Assembly: GCA_937871355.1 (NCBI GenBank)
Contig: CALMPX010000308.1
Coordinates: forward strand, 1-8,311
Direction of reading: 5' to 3'
DNA from: an uncultured Bdellovibrio sp.
GTDB lineage: Bacteria; Bdellovibrionota; Bdellovibrionia; Bdellovibrionales; Bdellovibrionaceae
Length of the DNA stretch: 8,311 nucleotides
The position numbers and the translations under genes were made by a program. The notes under the pieces were generated by a model. The model was not told where the DNA came from. It did not search any database and saw nothing but the letters and a program-made list of their open reading frames with translations. Of the stretch, positions 4,830 through 8,311 are shown in pieces (positions within the stretch are counted from its first letter, which is position 1; each line of letters begins with the position of its first letter).

Positions 4830-5400
4830 CGGTTTTTCTTTTCTGCGTTGTTTCTATGTTAGTAGATAACATTTGTTGTTGTGGAATAAGTTGCGGTTGA
4901 TAAGTGGGTACAGCTGTTAAAGACATTTGCGGACCAGATGAATCAACCATGTCGATCAATTCATCTCCTTCCAGTTTCTCAACGAAATCTTGAACGTCTT
5001 TGAAGGTACGGTAAACGCTAGCAAACCGAATGTAAGCGACATCGTCTAATTGTTTTAATTCAGCCATCAGTCTTCGTCCGATAACACGTGAAGCGATTTC
5101 ACCCTCTCCGCGCGTGATGACCCATGATGATATTTTTTCCACGGCCGCTTCAAGTTGGCTTAATGAAACGGGTCTTTTTTGACAAGAGGCTTGTAGGCCG
5201 CGCAGGATTTTTTCTTTACTGAAGGGTTCTCGGCGTCCATCTTTTTTTATGACGAAAGGATAGTTTAACATGACCGTTTCAAGCGTCGAATAGCGAGATT
5301 TACACGATAAACATTCGCGGCGACGTCGTATTCCGCCGTCCTTCTGGACCCGTGTATCGAGAACTTTATCTTCGCTATGTCCGCAAAAAGGGCATTTCAT
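4780..5400 (-). CDS. nrdR: Transcriptional repressor NrdR with extended C-terminus
   Basis: NrdR represses ribonucleotide reductase genes by binding NrdR boxes when its ATP-cone is loaded with dATP plus ATP. The zinc ribbon is intact: C3 and C6 in CPFCG, C30 and C33 in ECLSCKSRYSTLE, with the GGIRRRR stretch between. The ATP-cone covers about 48-138, starting PFVIKKDGRREPFSKEKILRGL and ending RFASVYRTFKDVQDF. Known family members are about 150-170 residues; this one has 206. Residues from about 152 to the end form a Pro/Gln/Ser/Thr-rich, probably disordered tail without a recognised domain, and its last 50 bases overlap nusB. GGAAG at 5409-5405, 4 bases upstream, supports the start. No class I-III reductase gene is in the window. 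Confidence 0.95.
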   Translation of the reverse strand: MKCPFCGHSEDKVLDTRVQKDGGIRRRRECLSCKSRYSTLETVMLNYPFVIKKDGRREPFSKEKILRGLQASCQKRPVSLSQLEAAVEKISSWVITRGEGEIASRVIGRRLMAELKQLDDVAYIRFASVYRTFKDVQDFVEKLEGDELIDMVDSSGPQMSLTAVPTYQPQLIPQQQMLSTNIETTQKRKTDETKITRAGTTDPLSN

Positions 5401-5428
5401 GTGACTTCCAATGGGTTTTTAATAAATT

Positions 5429-5468
5429 CCAGACCTAAAGGACAAATTATTTGAGGGTCGAGGTCTGG
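5429..5468. repeat. 8-bp perfect inverted repeat upstream of nrdR
   Basis: CCAGACCT (5429-5436) and AGGTCTGG (5461-5468) are perfect inverted copies, 32 bp centre to centre, with a smaller CAAA-TTA-TTTG dyad (5443-5453) between them. They bracket the candidate -10 of nrdR. This could be an operator pair, or a nested hairpin if transcribed from farther upstream. No T tract follows on either strand, so it is not a terminator. Confidence 0.5.
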
Positions 5469-5472
5469 TCAA
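5444..5472 (-). promoter_or_regulatory. Candidate nrdR-nusB promoter
   Basis: On the minus strand TTGACC (5472-5467; 5/6 match) is followed after 17 bases by TAATTT (5449-5444; only 3/6). The predicted start near 5437 gives a leader of about 36 bases. The -10 is poor, so confidence is low; its position between the arms of the inverted repeat would make it easy to repress. Confidence 0.3.
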
Positions 5473-5569
5473 ATACAGAGTGTGATATTGAAAAATCAAC
5501 CTAGTATTTTCGCTAGGCGTTAAAAAATAAGAATAGGCAAGAATACCGAATGATTATTAAAATTAAGAC

Positions 5570-6241
5570 ATGAAGCGAAACATCAAAAAAATTCACAGCA
5601 TTCTTATTTTCGCCATTTTAACCACGAGCGCTCTCAGCTTTGCGAGTGCTCCAAAAGTCGGCAGAACGGCCGCTGCGCGATATTTTCAACTTGAAAAGCA
5701 ATCGGGGCGACGAGGCACAGCATCAGAAAGCTCTGAGCAAGCATCTTCTTCAAATAGTTCCTTGAAAGAGCATTTTATGTCTTTGGGCTTTGGAACTTTT
5801 TCCGATAGTACGGCCTACAATTGGGCTCATAATGGTAAAGAAGCGAATGTTGGGAAATGGGGTGTGGATTTAACATATCGCTTCGCCGAACAAGATTACC
5901 TTTTCGACGAGTCACTGAGAATCAGCTATGCCCAGTATGAACCAGCGGCCCAAGAATCAAGTAAGATGAGTGTTTTGTATTCGATCACTTTCCCTGAAGC
6001 GAGTTCTCAATTTCCATTTTACTTTGGAGCTGCCGGTGGGTTGGGTGTGTATTTAAAACAGATCGATCAAGAATCATTGATCTCTTTTGATTATCAATTG
6101 TATTTAGGTCTCAGAGCCTTTAATCTCTTCGACTCTGTGGGATTGTATATTGAAGGTGGAATGCGTAATCATTTGCATATCACGAGCGATGGTCAATTCA
6201 ACGGAACGTTCTTATCGTTAGGAACGATTTTTAATTTTTAG
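5570..6241 (+). CDS. Outer-membrane beta-barrel-type protein, unknown role
   Basis: The 223-residue product has a clear signal peptide: a basic start (MKRNIKKIH), a hydrophobic core at about 11-22, and probable cleavage after FASA at about residue 27. A Ser/Gly/Glu-rich low-complexity stretch follows (about 45-65). From about 68 on it alternates polar and hydrophobic residues in beta-strand style, rich in aromatic residues and glycine (GVDLTYRF, SLRISYAQYEP, FYFGAAGGLGVYL, FDYQLYLGLRAF, GLYIEGGMRNHL), and ends in SLGTIFNF with a terminal Phe. That pattern fits a small (about 8-strand) outer-membrane barrel whose last residue is the assembly signal. The ATG has only a weak upstream site (TAAG) and I see no convincing promoter. 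It precedes the methyltransferase gene by 26 bp, so co-transcription is possible though functions look unrelated. Confidence 0.8.
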   Translation: MKRNIKKIHSILIFAILTTSALSFASAPKVGRTAAARYFQLEKQSGRRGTASESSEQASSSNSSLKEHFMSLGFGTFSDSTAYNWAHNGKEANVGKWGVDLTYRFAEQDYLFDESLRISYAQYEPAAQESSKMSVLYSITFPEASSQFPFYFGAAGGLGVYLKQIDQESLISFDYQLYLGLRAFNLFDSVGLYIEGGMRNHLHITSDGQFNGTFLSLGTIFNF

Positions 6242-6256
6242 TTATCGAAAGCGCGT

Positions 6257-6260
6257 AAGG
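6257..6260 (+). promoter_or_regulatory. Ribosome binding site selecting a GTG start
   Basis: AAGG lies 7 bases before GTG at 6268. The in-frame ATG at 6286 has no such site in front of it, so the GTG start is preferred. Confidence 0.5.
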
Positions 6261-6267
6261 TAATTCC

Positions 6268-7458
6268 GTGAAATTGCATTTCCATATGATCCTCAAAATT
6301 GTCGAGACCTTAGATCAAATCTTTGATGAAAACCGTTACGCCGATAAAGTCTTAGAAAAAACCTTCAAAGCCAATCGTCAATTAGGATCGCGTGATCGTA
6401 AATTTTTTGCGGAAACCGTCTATGAAGTAGTTCGTCACAATCGTTACTACGGCGAAGTGATGAAATCAGAAGAAAATTTCGATCTTGTGGTAGCTCACTT
6501 AATTAAATCTAATGGGGATTTGCCAGACTGGGATGAGTTTTCCGGATTCGATGTTGAAAAAATTAAAAGCCGTTTGAAATATAAACACGAAGATAAAGTT
6601 CTCTATTCGTTTCCTGATTGGCTTGATGAATTAGGGAAAAAAGAATTTGGCGAAGAGTGGCCTTCTTTGATGAAAGCCCTTAATCAGCCGGCCAAAGTAT
6701 ATTTAAGAACGAATACTTTAAAAATAACGCGTGAAAAATTAAAAGAAGAATTTGCCAAAGAAGATATTCAAACGGAATTCGTTCCCGATTTTGATGATTG
6801 TTTAGTTTTACCAGAACGTAAAAATGTTTTCACGACCCAATGTTTTAAAAAAGGTTATTTTGAAGTTCAAGATGCATCATCTCAATTGATCGCTCCATTA
6901 TTAGGTGTTCAACCGGGTCAACGGGTGGTGGATGCTTGTGCTGGAGCTGGCGGAAAAACGTTACATATGGCGGCCATGATGAAAAACAAGGGCAAAATTA
7001 TTGCTATGGATATTCATGAATGGAAATTAGCCGAATTGAAAAAACGTGCCGCTCGTGATGGCGTTGATATTATTGAAACCAAAGTGATTGAGTCGACGAA
7101 AACCTTCAAACGTTTAGAAGCCAATTTTGATCGCGTTTTATTAGATGTTCCTTGTTCTGGTTTGGGCGTGCTTCGTCGTAATCCTGATACTAAGTGGAAA
7201 TTATCTCAGGATGAAATCGTTCGTTTAATCGATTTGCAAAAAAGTATTTTAACTGATTACTCAAGAATGTGTAAACCAAATGGATTTATGGTTTATGCAA
7301 CATGCAGTATCTTGAATAGCGAAAATGAAGACCAAGTAAAATGGTTCTTAGGCACAGAAGCCGGCCAAAATTGGAATCTGGTGAAAGAAATTCGTATGTG
7401 GCCCCATAAAGAAGGGCATGATGGCTTTTACGGAGCCCTTTTGCAACGTAAGCCTTAG
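6268..7458 (+). CDS. RsmB/NOP2/Sun-family RNA (cytosine-5) methyltransferase (rsmB-like)
   Basis: Enzymes of this family transfer a methyl group from S-adenosylmethionine to carbon 5 of cytosine in RNA; RsmB acts on 16S rRNA. The 396-residue product has an N-terminal helical region (about 7-65, with GSRDRKFFAETVYEVVRHNR) resembling the NusB-like RNA-binding domain of RsmB, a middle region with VYLRTNTLK (144-152), and a Rossmann-type catalytic domain from about 197. Key sites: FEVQDASSQL, SAM motif I DACAGAGGKT (222-231; most relatives have CAAPGGKT), acidic D248, DVPCSG with C296, and YATCSI with the likely catalytic C346. The end, HDGFYGALLQRK, is typical. The start is GTG. The exact rRNA position and RsmB orthology cannot be decided from sequence alone, so no symbol is given. 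A strong terminator follows within the opposing gene. Confidence 0.92.
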   Translation: MKLHFHMILKIVETLDQIFDENRYADKVLEKTFKANRQLGSRDRKFFAETVYEVVRHNRYYGEVMKSEENFDLVVAHLIKSNGDLPDWDEFSGFDVEKIKSRLKYKHEDKVLYSFPDWLDELGKKEFGEEWPSLMKALNQPAKVYLRTNTLKITREKLKEEFAKEDIQTEFVPDFDDCLVLPERKNVFTTQCFKKGYFEVQDASSQLIAPLLGVQPGQRVVDACAGAGGKTLHMAAMMKNKGKIIAMDIHEWKLAELKKRAARDGVDIIETKVIESTKTFKRLEANFDRVLLDVPCSGLGVLRRNPDTKWKLSQDEIVRLIDLQKSILTDYSRMCKPNGFMVYATCSILNSENEDQVKWFLGTEAGQNWNLVKEIRMWPHKEGHDGFYGALLQRKP

Positions 7459-7469
7459 TATTATTTGTC

Positions 7470-7970
7470 TTATTTACGAATAGTTTTTTTGCTTTTAGCT
7501 TTAGATTTTTTTAAAGGCTGTTTTATAACAGCCTTTTTCTTTTTGATCGATTTCTTTTTCGGTTTAGGGAAAATTCCAATCATATCAGAATTTTTTAAAG
7601 CCAATAAAATCAGTTTATTCACGAGCTCTTCGAAGTTTTCTAAAGTTTGTGGAATATACATCCACTTGCCTAAAACGGGATGGGGTTTGAAATCTTTCGA
7701 GATTTTTATGAACTGGTCGTGATATTCACGATGTGTAGGAATAAGAACGCCATTCCAAATGGGATAGGGAAATTTTTTGTCTTTGTAAAAATTTTGAGTA
7801 GGATCTTCCATAATGCAAAAAAGCATTTTTCCATGACCATATAAAGCCATACCGCCGAACATATGTTTTAAATCGAAATCTTCAATACGAAATAATTTTT
7901 CAAAATGATTGAGCAGTTCGAATTTTTGAGAGAAGCGTTCAACTTTTTTTTCCAGTTCAGGTGCGAGCAT
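7470..7970 (-). CDS. TfoX-N-like domain protein with lysine-rich tail
   Basis: The 166-residue product carries a TfoX N-terminal-like domain over about residues 20-130, recognisable from MFGGMALYGHGKMLFCIME (37-55), the WNGVLIPTHREYH segment and HPVLGKWMYIP (97-107). Proteins of this type are widespread, but the role of the isolated domain is unclear; it should not be read as the competence regulator TfoX/Sxy, whose C-terminal domain is absent. Residues 136-166 form a very Lys-rich tail (KKKSIKKKKAVIK and onward) that may bind nucleic acid. Part of that tail is encoded by the antisense of a terminator for the opposite gene. It starts 3 bp after the menB stop without a clear ribosome binding site, which suggests translational coupling to menB. 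Its stop is 11 bp from the methyltransferase stop. Confidence 0.75.
   Translation of the reverse strand: MLAPELEKKVERFSQKFELLNHFEKLFRIEDFDLKHMFGGMALYGHGKMLFCIMEDPTQNFYKDKKFPYPIWNGVLIPTHREYHDQFIKISKDFKPHPVLGKWMYIPQTLENFEELVNKLILLALKNSDMIGIFPKPKKKSIKKKKAVIKQPLKKSKAKSKKTIRK
7513..7540 (+). terminator. Intrinsic terminator of the methyltransferase gene, inside the opposing CDS
   Basis: A perfect 10-bp stem, AAAGGCTGTT (7513-7522) with AACAGCCTTT (7527-7536), closes a TTAT loop and continues into a T-rich run (TTTTTCTTTTT from 7534). It acts on the plus strand about 55 bases after the methyltransferase stop. On the minus strand the hairpin is followed by an A tract, not T, so the TfoX-like transcript should not stop there. 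Confidence 0.88.
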
Positions 7971-7973
7971 AAT

Positions 7974-8311
7974 TTAGTACTGCCAAGGAAATTTAGAGAA
8001 GTCGCGTTCTCGTTTTTCCACGAAAGCATCACGTCCTTCGCGGGCTTCTTCGGTTCCGTAGGCTAAACGCGTGGCTTCTCCGGCAAAAATTTGTTGCCCC
8101 ACTAAGCCATCATCAATAGCATTGAAGCCAAATTTGAGCATACGAATGGCTGTCGGAGATTTTGTATTCATTTCTCGCGCCCATTCAAGGGCCACATTTT
8201 CTAATTCGGCATGAGGAATGACTTCGTTGACCATCCCCATGTCGAAAGCCTCTTGGGCTGAATAATTTCGACCTAAGAAAAAGATTTCGCGCGCTTTCTT
8301 TTGACCGACTT
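7974..8311 (-). CDS. menB: 1,4-Dihydroxy-2-naphthoyl-CoA synthase, C-terminal part (partial at window edge)
   Basis: MenB, of the crotonase fold, closes the second ring of menaquinone by converting o-succinylbenzoyl-CoA to 1,4-dihydroxy-2-naphthoyl-CoA. Only the last 111 residues are in the window; the frame remains open to base 8311, so the internal ATG at 8240 is not the start. The visible part starts VGQKKAREIFFLGRNYSAQ, then DMGMVNEVIPHAELE, and ends YGTEEAREGRDAFVEKRERDFSKFPWQ, closely following MenB (the TEE-x-x-EGR-x-AF-x-x-KR-x-x-DFSKF ending separates MenB from ordinary enoyl-CoA hydratases). This implies a menaquinone-based respiratory chain. The TfoX-like gene starts 3 bp after its stop. 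Confidence 0.92.
   Translation of the reverse strand, partial: VGQKKAREIFFLGRNYSAQEAFDMGMVNEVIPHAELENVALEWAREMNTKSPTAIRMLKFGFNAIDDGLVGQQIFAGEATRLAYGTEEAREGRDAFVEKRERDFSKFPWQY

Noticed and set aside
5500..5517. Small CCTAG/CTAGG inverted repeat upstream of the outer-membrane protein gene
   Set aside because: Five base pairs with an 8-base loop and no clean T run is within chance for AT-rich DNA.
7465..7722. 85-codon plus-strand hydrophobic ORF after the methyltransferase
   Set aside because: Its Phe/Leu-rich sequence is the antisense of the Lys-rich TfoX-like gene, and the methyltransferase terminator lies within it.
1..8311. CRISPR arrays, tRNA/rRNA genes, insertion sequences, toxin-antitoxin or defence modules
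   Set aside because: No spaced repeat series, cloverleaf, transposase-like protein or defence-type domain was seen on either strand; the gene set is housekeeping and regulatory.

Overview
This window looks like ordinary chromosome from a low-GC (about 40% or less by eye), Gram-negative, menaquinone-using bacterium. A FliL homologue, several secreted or outer-membrane hypothetical proteins, a PEP synthase/PPDK regulator, and an NrdR-NusB pair together suggest Bdellovibrionota (a Pseudobdellovibrio- or Bacteriovorax-like relative). That placement is an inference from protein style and base composition; no marker gene in the window proves it.

Left part (1-2728): a possible C-terminal end of an upstream gene; a 58-residue small protein gene (188-364) with a strong ribosome binding site and its own intrinsic terminator; a stand-alone fliL; a membrane-anchored periplasmic hypothetical protein on the minus strand; and, divergent from it, a LysR-family regulator. 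The 65-bp gap between the last two holds overlapping divergent promoters and a 9-bp direct repeat spaced 22 bp, a plausible regulator binding site. The fliL/hypothetical and LysR/PPSR pairs are both convergent, and their stop codons overlap by 4 bp.

Middle (2725-5400, all minus strand): an unknown 167-residue protein is followed, with no intervening base, by the PEP synthase/PPDK regulatory protein. Further upstream are nrdR (ribonucleotide reductase repressor, with a long unusual C-terminal tail) and nusB, which overlap by 50 bp. A 17-bp hairpin follows nusB. The 329-bp gap at 4099-4427 holds this hairpin, a short tandem repeat and a promoter, but no convincing gene.

Right part (5401-8311): an outer-membrane-type beta-barrel protein and an RsmB/NOP2/Sun-family RNA cytosine methyltransferase on the plus strand. 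Facing them on the minus strand are menB (naphthoyl-CoA synthase, cut by the window edge) and a TfoX-N-like protein 3 bp downstream of it. The terminator of the methyltransferase lies inside the lysine-rich 3' end of the TfoX-like gene.

The genes cover unrelated core functions: motility, carbon flux control, dNTP control, transcription antitermination, rRNA modification and quinone synthesis. I see no mobile element, CRISPR array, tRNA or rRNA, and no evidence of a new multi-gene system. The most interesting points are the small protein, the NrdR tail and overlap, the coding-embedded terminator, and the compact convergent and divergent architecture.
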